The notes: generated by a model from the sequence alone, not told the origin. A stretch of DNA of 64,000 bases from Bifidobacterium dentium JCM 1195 = DSM 20436 (GCF_001042595.1 NZ_AP012326.1:558001-622000), one strand, 5' to 3'; shown: positions 44,449-54,182, counted from the stretch's first letter. Translations and numbers: made by a program.

Positions 44449-45168
44449 ATGCACATAGCCGTGGTCGAAGACGATGACGAATGCGCGCAGGCGGTGACGC
44501 AGTGCCTGGAGCGCTTCTCGAGCGAGCACGGCGAACCCATCGAAACCACGGTGTTCCGTGATGGCGCGGCAATCGTGGAAGACTATCGGCCGGTCTACGA
44601 CATTGTGCTCATGGATATCGAAATGCCGGGCATGGATGGCATCTCGGCCGCGCGGGAAATCCGAAAAACCGACCGCGACGTGGTCATCATCTTCGTCACC
44701 AACATGGCGCAGTATGCGCTCAAAGGCTACACGGTGCAGGCGCGCTCCTACATACTGAAGCCGGTCAACTACTACGGGCTTTCGATGGAACTGCAGGAGG
44801 CGATCGATTACATCAATCGCAACCGGCGCCAGAACGGACGCGCGTTGCTTCTGCCAAGTGGCGGAGGCATTGACAGGGTCAACCTGAGTGACATCACCTA
44901 TATCGAAAGCCAACGGCACAACCTGTTCATACATACCACCGGCGGTGTGCTGCGCATACGTGAGTCGATGAACGCCATGGAGGCGAACATCGACGATCCG
45001 GCATTCGTCCGTTGCGGCGTGAGTTTTCTGATCAATCTGGCGTGGGTCAGCGGCATCACGGAAGGCAGGGAAGTACTGGTCGGCGGCGACCGGGTGCCGA
45101 TCAGCCGGCAGAAATACAAGGATTTCATGGCGGCGCTGAGCGCATATCTGGGAGGCATCCATGATTGA
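44449..45168 (+). CDS. LytTR-family response regulator
   Basis: The 239-residue regulator has a receiver domain (IAVVEDDDECAQAV, phospho-Asp in DIVLMDIEMPGMDGI, ARSYILKPVNYYG) and a LytTR DNA-binding domain (ITYIESQRHNLFIHTTGG; FVRCGVSFLINLAWVSGI). It overlaps the following kinase start by 8 bp. TATAAT at 44433-44438 lies 10 nt before the ATG, so the message may be nearly leaderless; an earlier ATG at 44437 is part of that box. The divergent MFS gene is a candidate target. Confidence 0.9.
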   Translation: MHIAVVEDDDECAQAVTQCLERFSSEHGEPIETTVFRDGAAIVEDYRPVYDIVLMDIEMPGMDGISAAREIRKTDRDVVIIFVTNMAQYALKGYTVQARSYILKPVNYYGLSMELQEAIDYINRNRRQNGRALLLPSGGGIDRVNLSDITYIESQRHNLFIHTTGGVLRIRESMNAMEANIDDPAFVRCGVSFLINLAWVSGITEGREVLVGGDRVPISRQKYKDFMAALSAYLGGIHD

Positions 45169-46516
45169 CGTGCTGAATCTGCCATCGTTGCTGCTGTGCG
45201 GCATCGCGGTGGAGATGGCGTTGACCCCCGCGGTGCTTCCAACGATCGGGCCCCGCGACATGCGGCAGCGCAACGGCGTGCGCCTAGAACCGCCGGCCGG
45301 CTCGCGCATGGTCTGGTATATGGGCATCGTGATCGGATTGGCGTTGTCTATGGCAGTCGTGATCTGGGCTAAGGAGACGCTGGTCGACTTCGACACGAAT
45401 TCCACCGCATTGGAGGCGCCGATCTGCCTGGCCGTACTGGTGGCGTTCGCCGTGGTGCCGTTGCGCAGTGGCGTGGCGCAGGGCATCTATGAGGCGATAT
45501 GGGCGCAGGTGATCGCCTCCCTGAGTTTCGAATGCATGGACTGCGCGACCATGTGGCTTCCCGATCCCATGCGCGTCATCGCACTCGGGATGCTTACGCC
45601 GATCGTTGGCGTGGCGCTGTTCGCCGCGGTGCGGATGCGGCTGCTGCCGCAGTTGAGGGGCGGTCGCGGCGGTGTCGTAGGCAAACGCAAACTGCTGTTC
45701 GCGGTGACGCTGTGCATCATGTTCCTGCTGCTGTCGAACTATCAGATCATCTTCCTGTTGCTCGGTTCGCGTGAGCACACCTATATGATTCCCGCATTCC
45801 GCATCATGGTCGAACTGCTGAGCCTGATTACGCTGTACCTGCAGAACGACATCGAACAACGGCAGCATGCGCAGATGGAACTCAATCTGGTGCAACGATT
45901 ATGGCAAAGCAAGCAACGGCAATATGAGATCTCCAAGGAGACGATCGACCTGATCAACCGCAAATGTCATGATCTCAAATACCAGCTGGCGGCATTCCGC
46001 ACCATGCAGGACGACGCGGAGACCGACCGGCGGTTGGGCGAAGTGGAACGGTCGGTGATGATCTACGATTCCGCAATCCAGACCGGCAATCGTGTGCTCG
46101 ACGTGGTGTTGACGGAAAAATCGCTGTACTGCGAAGCCGAGCACATCACCCTGACCTGCATGGTGGATGGCGCGAAACTCGGATTCATCGATCAGGCCGA
46201 CCTGTATGCGCTGTTCGGCAATGCGCTCGACAACGCCATCGAAAGCGTGATGAAGCAACGGGATCCGGCCAAGCGTGTGATTCAGGTGTCGGTCTACCCC
46301 GACAACGGCTTTCTGATGATCCGCATACGCAACTACTGCGACGAACCGATCACGCTGGTCGACGGCCTGCCGGCCACCAGCAAGAAAACCGACAAGGGCT
46401 ATCATGGCTACGGATTGCGCGGCATCCGTTATACGGCGGAACAATATGGCGGCACGATGAGCGTGAAGATCGCTCCCGATTCCTTTACCCTGCAGGTGGT
46501 GTTGCCGCTGAATTGA
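45161..46516 (+). CDS. GHKL sensor histidine kinase (AgrC type)
   Basis: This 451-residue kinase has about six helices in the first 225 residues, then NRKCHDLKYQLAAFRTM with the phospho-His and a GHKL ATPase domain (LFGNALDNAIESV; KGYHGYGLRGIRYTAEQYGGTM). It is cotranscribed with the LytTR regulator. GGAGGCATCC precedes the ATG. As for the first such pair in this window, no peptide-pheromone gene is evident nearby. Confidence 0.9.
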   Translation: MIDVLNLPSLLLCGIAVEMALTPAVLPTIGPRDMRQRNGVRLEPPAGSRMVWYMGIVIGLALSMAVVIWAKETLVDFDTNSTALEAPICLAVLVAFAVVPLRSGVAQGIYEAIWAQVIASLSFECMDCATMWLPDPMRVIALGMLTPIVGVALFAAVRMRLLPQLRGGRGGVVGKRKLLFAVTLCIMFLLLSNYQIIFLLLGSREHTYMIPAFRIMVELLSLITLYLQNDIEQRQHAQMELNLVQRLWQSKQRQYEISKETIDLINRKCHDLKYQLAAFRTMQDDAETDRRLGEVERSVMIYDSAIQTGNRVLDVVLTEKSLYCEAEHITLTCMVDGAKLGFIDQADLYALFGNALDNAIESVMKQRDPAKRVIQVSVYPDNGFLMIRIRNYCDEPITLVDGLPATSKKTDKGYHGYGLRGIRYTAEQYGGTMSVKIAPDSFTLQVVLPLN

Positions 46517-46518
46517 AA

Positions 46519-46550
46519 AGGTGCGAACCCGGGGCAGCGGGCTCGCACCT
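46519..46550. terminator. Hairpin between converging genes
   Basis: AGGTGCGAACCC pairs with GGGCTCGCACCT with one mismatch. It sits just after the kinase stop and before the small membrane protein's stop on the other strand. Confidence 0.7.
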
Positions 46551-46580
46551 GTGTTGGTTACGGGCTGTCGGAGGATTCCG

Positions 46581-46856
46581 TCAGCGCTTGATGGCCTTGA
46601 GCATCACGTTTTTCAGCATGCAGGCCACGAATATGACGAGGCAGACGATGAATGCCGTAAGGCATGGCCCCATGACCGTCTCGTTCGTTCCGGAGGTGAG
46701 AATGTATCCGATCGACCAGCTCAGAATCTGCACGTTCGCCACGGCGAGTACATAGACTACGCCGGCGAGAATGCCGATGGAACTGCTGGCCACGATCAGC
46801 AGCAGCCAGATGAGATTGAGGATCGGGGAATCTTTGAGATTATGCTGCGCATTCAT
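46581..46856 (-). CDS. Small two-helix membrane protein
   Basis: The 91-residue protein has two hydrophobic stretches (ILNLIWLLLIVASSSIGILAGVVYVLAV and CLTAFIVCLVIFVACMLKNVML) with no family I recognise. It lies 26 bp downstream of the GH3 gene on the same strand and has a good RBS (GAAAGGAACCGCA), so it is probably made with the glycosidase. The frame runs further back but overlaps the GH3 gene without a start signal. Confidence 0.8.
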   Translation of the reverse strand: MNAQHNLKDSPILNLIWLLLIVASSSIGILAGVVYVLAVANVQILSWSIGYILTSGTNETVMGPCLTAFIVCLVIFVACMLKNVMLKAIKR

Positions 46857-46882
46857 TGCGGTTCCTTTCGAGGATGCATCCG

Positions 46883-49735
46883 TTACTTGCCGGAGGTGGT
46901 GACGATGGGCTGCCCGGGTGCGCACCAGGCGCGTACCGGCAGGCAGATGAACAGGGCGAGCGTCACTACCGCGAGCACCACGTCGCCGACAATCCACATC
47001 CATTCCCAGTTCACGTCATACTTGCCGGAGACCTCGGAGGCCTTGGAATTGGCGTATACGTAGAGGATGTTCTTGGCGGCGCGTTGCATGTTGCGGATGC
47101 CGGCGTCGCTTTTGAGAATGGCGTCGGTGTAGCCGCAGTCGCCGCTGGCGCGGGTGAGCATCATGTCGTTGCCGGCCATGATGGCATAGTCCGGAAGCAT
47201 GTAGTAGCTGCCGCCGGGGCCGACGCCGTCGGTGATGATCTTGCCTGTGAAGCCCCATTCGTCACGTGGCAGTTCGGTGCACAATGCCTTGGTGGCGGAG
47301 CTCCAGGAGGTGCCGATGCGGGAGAGTTCGGTCATCAGGCCCGTGCAGTCGGCGTTCTTGATGGCCAGTTCGAACGGACGGGCGTAGACCTCGCGCAGAG
47401 CCTGCTCGTTGCACCAGTTGGCGGCACCGTCTCGATTGGTGTCCTGCGTGTTGAGCATGTAGTGCTTGGCGTATACGTATGCGCCTTCGCCCTGCATGCC
47501 GCTGACTTCGGCCGCGCCCATCAGGCCGGAGAGGGTCGGATCTTCGGAGAAGTATTCGAAGTTGCGGCCGCCGAATGGGGAGCGGTGCGTGTTCATGGCC
47601 GGCGCGTACATGCCGACGATGCCCCAGGAGAGCGCCTCATCGGCGTAGGTGGAGCCCATCTGCTTGACCAGTTCCACGTTCCAGGTCATGCCCATGAGCA
47701 CTTCGGAGGCATAGGCGTTCATCTTGGTGCCGGAGAAGTTGAAACCGTTGAGTCCTTGCGGGCCGTCGATGTCGGTGGTGGCCTTCTTGCCGACCGATTC
47801 GATGGCGGAGGTCTGCCAACCGGCGTTGCCGGTCAGTTCGACGAGTTCGTCGACGCTCATCTGCTGCACGAGCTTATCCCACTTCTCGTCGTTGTAGTCC
47901 ACGCCGGTCATGTCGTCGACCTTGAGGCCGTTGTCGGCACCGGTGGTCGGCGTCGCATTGTCGGAGGCATCGGCATTGTCGGAGGTCAGTACGGTGGAAC
48001 CCGGCCCGTTGGCCTCGAGGCGTTCCTTGACCTTGGCCGGGATCGACGTCGGATTCAGGCGGCGTTCGACTTTCGGGAAGGTGCCCGCCAGATCCGCGCG
48101 CGACAGATAGGTCACGTTCGTTTCGAGCGAGCCGGCGTCCTGGAACTCCTGCTGGGAGGTGGCGGCCACCTTGTCGGTGGAACGCTTGCCATCATGGGCG
48201 TCGTCGTAGGTGATGGTGTTTTCCACCGTGTAGGTGAAGGTGGCGTCGTCGTTCTTCACGGTGTGACTGTCGGTGCGCAGGGTGAAGGTGTAGTCGCCTT
48301 TGTCCATCACGTAGGCTCCGGTACCCTTGTAGTCGAAGGAGGCCATGTCGTCGAAGGTCATGGTCAGTTTCACTTCGTCGGATTCGCCGGGCTTGAGTTC
48401 CTTGGTCTTGACGAACGCGCCGAGGTCCACCGCGGACTTTTCGATGCCGCCCTTGGTGTATGGGGCGCTGTAATACAGCTGCACCACGTCCTTGCCGGCG
48501 ACGTCGCCGGTGTTGGTCACCTTCACGGTGGCGGTCACTTCGCCGCCCTGACCGTCGACCTGGTAATCCTCGAGCTGCCAGTCGAAGGTGGTGTAGCTCA
48601 GGCCATAGCCGAACGGGTACTGCACGATGGAATCATAATCGCCGTAATCGTAGACGGTGCCGTCCGAGGCGGTAATCACGGCCTTGTCGGCTGCGGCGGT
48701 CTCATACCAACGGTAGCCGGTGTAGATGTTCTCTTCGAAGTAGAAGTACTTGTCGCTCATCTGTTGCTGGTAATCGGTGTAATAGCAATCGCCCATGTTG
48801 TAGTAGGACGGGGCGCTCTTCACGTCGTAGGCGTAGGTGTCCACGAGATGACCGCTCGGATTGACCTTGCCGAGCAGCACGTCGGCCACGCCGCGCATGC
48901 CGGTGGCACCGGGGCCCGCGATCTGCAATGCGGCATCCACACCGGCATCTTCAAGGAAGCCGAGTTCCATGGCGTGCGACGAGTTCACGAGCACGATCAC
49001 GTGTTCGAAATTCTTTTCCACGGCCTTGAGCAGGTCGGTTTCCGCGCTTTGCAGTTCCAGATAGCTTTTGCCGGCGTCCCCGCCGATCAGGCCTTCGCCG
49101 GATTCGCTGTCTGTGACGCCCATATCCATCGGCAGGTCGCCGCCTTCGCCACCCGCACGGGAGAACACGACTACGGCGGTGTCGCTGTACCGCTTGGCGC
49201 TGTCCATCATGTCGAGCACATCGGTGCATTTCGCGTCGTAGATGTTGTAGTCGCCGCCGTTGGGGGAGAACACGTTCCAGGAGCCTGCGCTCTGCGACTG
49301 CTTGGTGTAGTAGTTCCACAGATCCTCGTTGATGCTGAGGCCTTCGGCTTCGAACGACTGCTTCAACGTGTCGTTGTAGGAGGCGCCCGACGTGGAGCCG
49401 GAACCGGAGCCACCGTACACCAGGTTCACGCTACCGTAGCCGAACACGTTGATTTTCTTGGTGTCGAGCGGCAGTGCGCCGTTGGTGTTCTTGAGCAGGG
49501 TGGCGCCTTCTCCGGCGATTTCCTGTGTCAGATTGCGTGCCTTCTGATAGGTGGCCTCGTCGCCGCCTGCGCTGATCTGCTTGTTGAGATCCAGCGTGGA
49601 CGAAATGGTGTTGGAATATCGGCTGAGCGCCACGTTGGCGACGATCATCACCATCGTGAGCAGTACCGTCAGTACCAGACCGAAGACACCGAATCGCTTC
49701 GATATGGGATGGAAGAACTTCCTCTTCATCATCAC
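46883..49735 (-). CDS. Membrane-anchored GH3 beta-glycosidase with rearranged domains
   Basis: The 950-residue protein has an N-terminal membrane helix (about 16-37) and a GH3 alpha/beta sandwich domain first (EGATLLKNTNGALPL at about 77, then VIVLVNSSHAMELGFL). An FnIII-like domain follows (about 390-470), and then the TIM-barrel domain: TDIDGPQGLNGF at about 654, nucleophile Asp about 835 in GKIITDGVGPGG. A second membrane helix is near the end (about 915-935). Typical GH3 enzymes have the barrel first, so this one is permuted. It probably acts on short beta-glycosides at the cell surface. GGGAGTG precedes the ATGs. Substrate not predictable. Confidence 0.88.
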   Translation of the reverse strand: MMMKRKFFHPISKRFGVFGLVLTVLLTMVMIVANVALSRYSNTISSTLDLNKQISAGGDEATYQKARNLTQEIAGEGATLLKNTNGALPLDTKKINVFGYGSVNLVYGGSGSGSTSGASYNDTLKQSFEAEGLSINEDLWNYYTKQSQSAGSWNVFSPNGGDYNIYDAKCTDVLDMMDSAKRYSDTAVVVFSRAGGEGGDLPMDMGVTDSESGEGLIGGDAGKSYLELQSAETDLLKAVEKNFEHVIVLVNSSHAMELGFLEDAGVDAALQIAGPGATGMRGVADVLLGKVNPSGHLVDTYAYDVKSAPSYYNMGDCYYTDYQQQMSDKYFYFEENIYTGYRWYETAAADKAVITASDGTVYDYGDYDSIVQYPFGYGLSYTTFDWQLEDYQVDGQGGEVTATVKVTNTGDVAGKDVVQLYYSAPYTKGGIEKSAVDLGAFVKTKELKPGESDEVKLTMTFDDMASFDYKGTGAYVMDKGDYTFTLRTDSHTVKNDDATFTYTVENTITYDDAHDGKRSTDKVAATSQQEFQDAGSLETNVTYLSRADLAGTFPKVERRLNPTSIPAKVKERLEANGPGSTVLTSDNADASDNATPTTGADNGLKVDDMTGVDYNDEKWDKLVQQMSVDELVELTGNAGWQTSAIESVGKKATTDIDGPQGLNGFNFSGTKMNAYASEVLMGMTWNVELVKQMGSTYADEALSWGIVGMYAPAMNTHRSPFGGRNFEYFSEDPTLSGLMGAAEVSGMQGEGAYVYAKHYMLNTQDTNRDGAANWCNEQALREVYARPFELAIKNADCTGLMTELSRIGTSWSSATKALCTELPRDEWGFTGKIITDGVGPGGSYYMLPDYAIMAGNDMMLTRASGDCGYTDAILKSDAGIRNMQRAAKNILYVYANSKASEVSGKYDVNWEWMWIVGDVVLAVVTLALFICLPVRAWCAPGQPIVTTSGK

Positions 49736-49912
49736 TCCCTCAATATGTCCGTTTGATTGGATTCAGCGGTCGGGCCGTTGCACTGCATCGTGCATGACGG
49801 TTGCCGCTGATGATTCCATTTCAGCTGAGAATGTGTGATTTCGTGTTCCGGCCGGCACTTTCGGTACGTTCCGCGGCACGTTTGGCAATCATGGGATGAG
49901 GGAAAAATGAAA

Positions 49913-49934
49913 AGGCGGAACCGAAGTTCCGCCT
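49913..49934 (-). terminator. Terminator of tRNA-Pro
   Basis: AGGCGGAAC-CGAA-GTTCCGCCT is a perfect 9-bp hairpin. On the minus strand it is followed by TTTTCATTTTTCC, ten bases after the tRNA 3' end. Confidence 0.92.
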
Positions 49935-49943
49935 GTGTTGTGG

Positions 49944-50017
<74 letters not shown>

Positions 50018-50112
50018 TTTTGCAACAGTTGGATATGTTACACGAATGAGCCATGCGCGCAAATCCGGCGTGTCGTGTGTTGTGTATTGCCATCTCGTTA
50101 CACTGGGGGCTT

Positions 50113-51789
50113 ATGACTGAGACCAACGAATCCCAAGAACATCAGAATGAAGAGGCCCCCGTTCCCGTTATGACCACGGTAGAACGCGCCGAAATGCTGC
50201 TGCGGCAGGATGCCGCGATTCGCGCCAAAATCAACGACGGCGCGACCTTGGATGAGGCTGTGGATCCGAGCAACAAGGAATTCGGCTCGCTGGCCCACCC
50301 GGAGCAGGTGCAGATGCGTGTGGCCAAGCGCGCCATGATGCTCAAGGAGGGTATCGCGCCGTATCCGGTGACCCTCGATGTGACCGACACCATCGAAGCG
50401 GTGCGTGCCAAGTACGATGGCAAGCTCGAAGCGGGCGACGAGACCGAAGACGTGGTCGGCATCGCCGGCCGCGTGCTGTTCCTGCGCAATGCGGGCGGCC
50501 TGTGCTTCGTGCAGCTGTCCGCCGGCGACGGTACCAAGATTCAGGGCATGATCTCCAAGAAGGAGATCGGCGCCGACTCCCTCAAGCAGTTCAAGCAGCT
50601 GGTCGACCTTGGTGACCATCTGTTCATCAAGGGCCGTGTGATCGCCTCCAAGACCGGTGAACTGTCCGTGTTCGCCACCGAATGGGCCATCGCAGCCAAG
50701 GCATTGCAACCGCTGCCGGCCCTGCACAAGGACCTGAACGAAGACACTCGCACCCGTAAGCCGTACATCGGCATGATCGCGGACGAGAAGATCCGCAACA
50801 TGGTGCGCAACCGTTCCAAGGCCGTCGCCTCCCTGCGCAAGACCTTCGCCGACCATGACTTCATCGAGGTCGAGACTCCGATGCTGCAGACCGTGCACGG
50901 CGGTGCCGCCGCCCGTCCGTTCACCACGCACATGAACGCCTTCGACCTGGATCTTTACCTGCGCATCGCGCCGGAACTGTTCCTCAAGCGTTGCCTGGTA
51001 GGCGGCATTGACCGCGTGTTCGAAATCAACCGCGATTTCCGCAATGAAGGCGCCGACGCCACCCACGCCCCGGAATTCACCATGGTCGAGGCCTATCAGG
51101 CCTACGGCAATTACGACACCATCGGCGCACTCGTCAAGCAGCTCGTGCAGGACACTGCCATGGACGTGTTCGGCAGCCACAAAGTGACCTTGCTCGACGG
51201 CACCGAATACGATCTCGGCGGCGAATGGAAGACCATCAGCATGTACGATTCCCTATCCGAGGCGCTGGGCGAGGAAATCGTGCCGAACGGCGGCCCGGAC
51301 AATCCGGGAACCTCCGTGGAACATTTGGGCGAGATCGCCGACAGGCTTGGCGTGGAACGCGACGACGTGGAGAACCACGGCAAGCTCGTCGAACACCTGT
51401 GGGAGCACTTCTACGAAGACAAGCTGTACGAGCCGACCTTCGTGCGCGACTTCCCGGTCGAAACCTCCCCGCTGGTCAAAGGCCACCGCTCCAAGGCAGG
51501 CGTAGTCGAGAAGTGGGATCTGTACGTGCGTGGCTTCGAGCTGGCCACCGGCTACTCCGAGCTCAACGATCCGGTCGTGCAGCGCGAACGCTTCGTGGCT
51601 CAGGCCAAGGCGGCGCTCGCCGGCGATGAAGAGGCCTGTGACATTGACGAGGACTTCCTCGAGGCCCTTGGCGTCGGCATGCCCCCGGCAGGCGGCATGG
51701 GTATGGGCATCGACCGACTGCTCATCGCACTGACCGGTGCCACCATCCGCGAGACCATCACCTTCCCGCTGGTGAAGCCGCTGAATTAA
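50113..51789 (+). CDS. lysS: Lysyl-tRNA synthetase, class II
   Basis: The 558-residue enzyme has an N-terminal OB-fold ([31 protein letters not shown]) and a class II catalytic domain: motif 1 region [21 protein letters not shown], motif 2 [24 protein letters not shown], motif 3 [16 protein letters not shown]. An acidic N-terminal extension of about 60 residues is longer than in E. coli. GGGGG and a TACACT hexamer 8 nt before the ATG suggest either a very short leader or a leaderless message. The last bases of the gene are repeated 108 bp downstream. Confidence 0.97.
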   Translation: MTETNESQEHQNEEAPVPVMTTVERAEMLLRQDAAIRAKINDGATLDEAVDPSNKEFGSLAHPEQVQMRVAKRAMMLKEGIAPYPVTLDVTDTIEAVRAKYDGKLEAGDETEDVVGIAGRVLFLRNAGGLCFVQLSAGDGTKIQGMISKKEIGADSLKQFKQLVDLGDHLFIKGRVIASKTGELSVFATEWAIAAKALQPLPALHKDLNEDTRTRKPYIGMIADEKIRNMVRNRSKAVASLRKTFADHDFIEVETPMLQTVHGGAAARPFTTHMNAFDLDLYLRIAPELFLKRCLVGGIDRVFEINRDFRNEGADATHAPEFTMVEAYQAYGNYDTIGALVKQLVQDTAMDVFGSHKVTLLDGTEYDLGGEWKTISMYDSLSEALGEEIVPNGGPDNPGTSVEHLGEIADRLGVERDDVENHGKLVEHLWEHFYEDKLYEPTFVRDFPVETSPLVKGHRSKAGVVEKWDLYVRGFELATGYSELNDPVVQRERFVAQAKAALAGDEEACDIDEDFLEALGVGMPPAGGMGMGIDRLLIALTGATIRETITFPLVKPLN

Positions 51790-51901
51790 TGCGAGGCATT
51801 AATAAGTAACGGGCTTCACGCGAGGCGAAACGGCTGACGGCCCACCGGGCCGTCAGCCCGCCAGAGCCATCCTTACAATCTGAAGCCACTGAATTAATGC
51901 G
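51773..51901. repeat. 21-bp direct repeat of the lysS 3' end
   Basis: TGAAGCC-G-CTGAATTAATGCG at 51773-51793 spans the lysS stop codon, and TGAAGCC-A-CTGAATTAATGCG recurs at 51881-51901 (20 of 21 identical). Duplicated 3' ends of conserved genes are the usual trace of site-specific integration. A strong hairpin lies between the copies, and an AT-rich gene follows. Confidence 0.75.
51832..51858 (+). terminator. Strong hairpin after lysS
   Basis: GGCTGACGGCCC-ACC-GGGCCGTCAGCC is a perfect 12-bp stem 42 bp after the lysS stop. No T-run follows. Confidence 0.7.
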
Positions 51902-52086
51902 GAAATCGCGGTCGGCCTGTTCTCTCGCGACGGCAATTCCAAGGCATATCTTCGTCTCTGCGTTCTGCGAGGTGTAGCGGGCTCTTCGGGAGGGAACGGC
52001 TAAACTCCCACATATGGGGATGTTCTTTCGCCGGGGGAGTGCGGTATGCTCAGCTTGGTACATCAGAGCCTGTGGGGGTAGACGAT

Positions 52087-52581
52087 ATGTTTGGTTATAG
52101 AACAATAGAGGCTGCTGATGACGAAAGAATCGCTCAAATCATTCGTTCAAATTTGGAAAACCTCCATTTGAACATTCCGGGAACAGCATATTTTGATCCC
52201 GAATTAGATCATTTGAGTGATTACTATAATAGCCATTCGGATAAACGCATCTATTTTATCGCATTTGATTCTGAAGAGGATATTGAAAAACAGATTGTTG
52301 GCGGTGTTGGCGTAGCGGAATTCGATGGAATAGATGATTGCGCCGAACTTCAAAAACTCTATTTGGATGATTCTGCCAAAGGAAAAGGCTATGGAAAAGA
52401 ACTGATGCAGATAGCCGAAGATTGGGCAAGGTCTGCAGGTTACAGAAAATTGTATCTTGAAACCCATACGAATCTTTCGGTGGCTTTGAAATTGTATGAA
52501 AGAATGGGTTTTCATCGAGTTGAAAAGCCATGTTCGACACAGCACGGCGCAATGAATCGTTTCTATGTAAAAGAACTGTAA
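52087..52581 (+). CDS. GNAT-family N-acetyltransferase
   Basis: A 164-residue acetyltransferase. The acetyl-CoA loop is KLYLDDSAKGKGYGKELMQIAEDWA, followed by KLYLETHTNLSVALKLYERMGFHRVE. It transfers acetyl groups to an unknown amine. The gene is strikingly AT-rich compared with both neighbours, uses AAA/GAA/TTT/ATT codons freely, and lies next to the duplicated lysS end, so it is almost certainly acquired from a low-GC Firmicute. GGGGGTAGACGAT precedes the ATG. Confidence 0.9.
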   Translation: MFGYRTIEAADDERIAQIIRSNLENLHLNIPGTAYFDPELDHLSDYYNSHSDKRIYFIAFDSEEDIEKQIVGGVGVAEFDGIDDCAELQKLYLDDSAKGKGYGKELMQIAEDWARSAGYRKLYLETHTNLSVALKLYERMGFHRVEKPCSTQHGAMNRFYVKEL

Positions 52582-52940
52582 GATGTCGGCAAATTACGGC
52601 TTATCACGCTTGTGCATAGCAGGATCTGTATCTGGAAATTGGAATTATCGATAATAATCGGCATAACGCTTGATTGGCTTTTTTGTTCTGCTGCTGCCTA
52701 TGCTCATCAAGCTGAAAATACTACGGAAGATAGAAAATATACTTTGGGTAAACAAAGATAAACCAAGCGACCCGTATCTTGCATGCATGTGAGGGCAGGG
52801 CATGTCCGGGAATGTGGTCAAGACCTACACCAAACATGCCGTGGCGAAATTCAACGCCAGAACGAGAGGCCGGGCGATCGACATGTGACTCACCGAAAAA
52901 TGGGAATGCTTGAAAACTGAATCCCGCGCGTAACCCTAGA
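52582..52940. other. Gene-poor stretch after the acetyltransferase
   Basis: The first half continues the AT-rich composition; the second half returns to high GC. A 28-codon frame at 52802-52888 (MSGNVVKTYTKHAVAKFNAR and eight more residues) may be the remnant of a larger gene. No RNA gene, repeat or complete gene was recognised. Confidence 0.45.
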
Positions 52941-54026
52941 ATGGCACTCATGAAAATGTCGATTTGGATTCGCGGCGCTCGTTTGAAGACCCTGCCATTG
53001 GCGATTGCCCCGGTGATCATCGGAACCGCGCTGTCATGGAAGGGCGTGTTCGTCTATTCGCAGGGTGGTGACATACTGCACGAGCCGTGTCCGTTCTTCG
53101 GAGGCCAACATGATCTGAGGGAGACGAAACTCGGTTCGATGGTCGGTACATGCCAGACATCCCTGTCATGGTTCGTACTGGTGGCGGTGCTGTGTGGTTG
53201 CGTGGCGCTGTTCCTGCAAATCGCCGCGAACTTCGCGAATGACTACTCCGACGGTGTGCGCGGGACGGATGAAGGTCGAGGAGCCGATATGGAGCCGGGC
53301 CGCTCCTCCGCCGGAACACTGCCGACCCGTGACACGCCGCGTGGCCCGGCCCGATTGGTCGCTTCGGGCATGAATCCCAGGGCGGTGTTGGCGGCGGCCG
53401 GAATCAATGCACTGATTGCCTGCCTGTGTGGCTTGGTGGTATGCGCGTTGACCGGATACTGGTGGTTCATCTTGGTCGGCTTCGCCTGTCTCGTGGCTGG
53501 CTGGTGCTATGTCGGCGGCAAACATCCTTATGGCTACCGTTGCCTGGGTGAGGTGTTCGTCTTCGTCTTCTTCGGCCTCGTCGCCACCTGCGGTACGATG
53601 TTCGCCCTGTCCGGAACGGTTTCGCTTTCCGGTGTCTGGGGTGGGTGCGCCGAGGGTTTCGTCGCGGTGACGGTCCTGTGCGTCAATAATCTGCGCGACA
53701 TCGAATCAGACCACGACCATGGCAAGCATACCTGGATGACGGCTTTGGGGCGGTCGAAGGGAGCCGTCCTGACCATCTCATTGCTGACGATGGCCTCGGC
53801 CATGGCGATCCTGTTCCTTCTTGTGCTTTGGCGGTCCACGTTCGTCGCGAAAAGCGTTCCAGCAGTATCAATCGTGCCGATTGCGGCAACCCTCATCATG
53901 TGCGCGATCCATGCTGCGGCCATCGCGGCCATCGCGAAGGAGCGCTATAAGGCCGCGTTGCCGCTTTGCTCCCTGGGATCACTCGTGCTGGCCGTGACGT
54001 TCGCGGTGTCGTCGATGTTCATGTAG
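52941..54026 (+). CDS. menA: MenA-type UbiA-family prenyltransferase
   Basis: The 361-residue integral membrane protein has the two Asp-rich motifs of UbiA prenyltransferases. These are NFANDYSDGVRGTDEGRGAD near residue 100, with basic GPARLVASG following, and NNLRDIESDHDHGKHTWMTALGR near residue 255. The order and wording match 1,4-dihydroxy-2-naphthoate polyprenyltransferase, the membrane step of menaquinone synthesis. A Cys/His-containing insert (EPCPFFGGQHDLRETK) lies near residue 50. No other quinone-synthesis gene is in the window, so the substrate could differ. Several ATGs at the start are possible. Confidence 0.85.
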   Translation: MALMKMSIWIRGARLKTLPLAIAPVIIGTALSWKGVFVYSQGGDILHEPCPFFGGQHDLRETKLGSMVGTCQTSLSWFVLVAVLCGCVALFLQIAANFANDYSDGVRGTDEGRGADMEPGRSSAGTLPTRDTPRGPARLVASGMNPRAVLAAAGINALIACLCGLVVCALTGYWWFILVGFACLVAGWCYVGGKHPYGYRCLGEVFVFVFFGLVATCGTMFALSGTVSLSGVWGGCAEGFVAVTVLCVNNLRDIESDHDHGKHTWMTALGRSKGAVLTISLLTMASAMAILFLLVLWRSTFVAKSVPAVSIVPIAATLIMCAIHAAAIAAIAKERYKAALPLCSLGSLVLAVTFAVSSMFM

Positions 54027-54182
54027 CCGGTCGATTTGCGGTGCATGGGCGGGTCTGCAAGTGACCATCGCGGTCAATCGGGCAGAGTGGAATCCTACCA
54101 AAATCAGATTGTTGCACAAACGTAACCGGAATAATCGAGAAACCGTTCGTTTTTGGGCGGCAGGGGCGGTAGACTGGCAAGC

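Noticed and set aside
44260..45486. N-terminal extension of the MFS gene frame to 804 residues
   Set aside because: The extra 400 residues are antisense to the LytTR regulator and look random; a TTG start with AGGAGAG at 44259 fits the family start.
46856..49756. A 966-codon open frame on the plus strand opposite the GH3 gene
   Set aside because: It is the mirror of the GC-rich codon pattern of the GH3 gene. Its translation is Val/Gly/His repeats without domain motifs, and the GH3 frame has clear motifs and an RBS.
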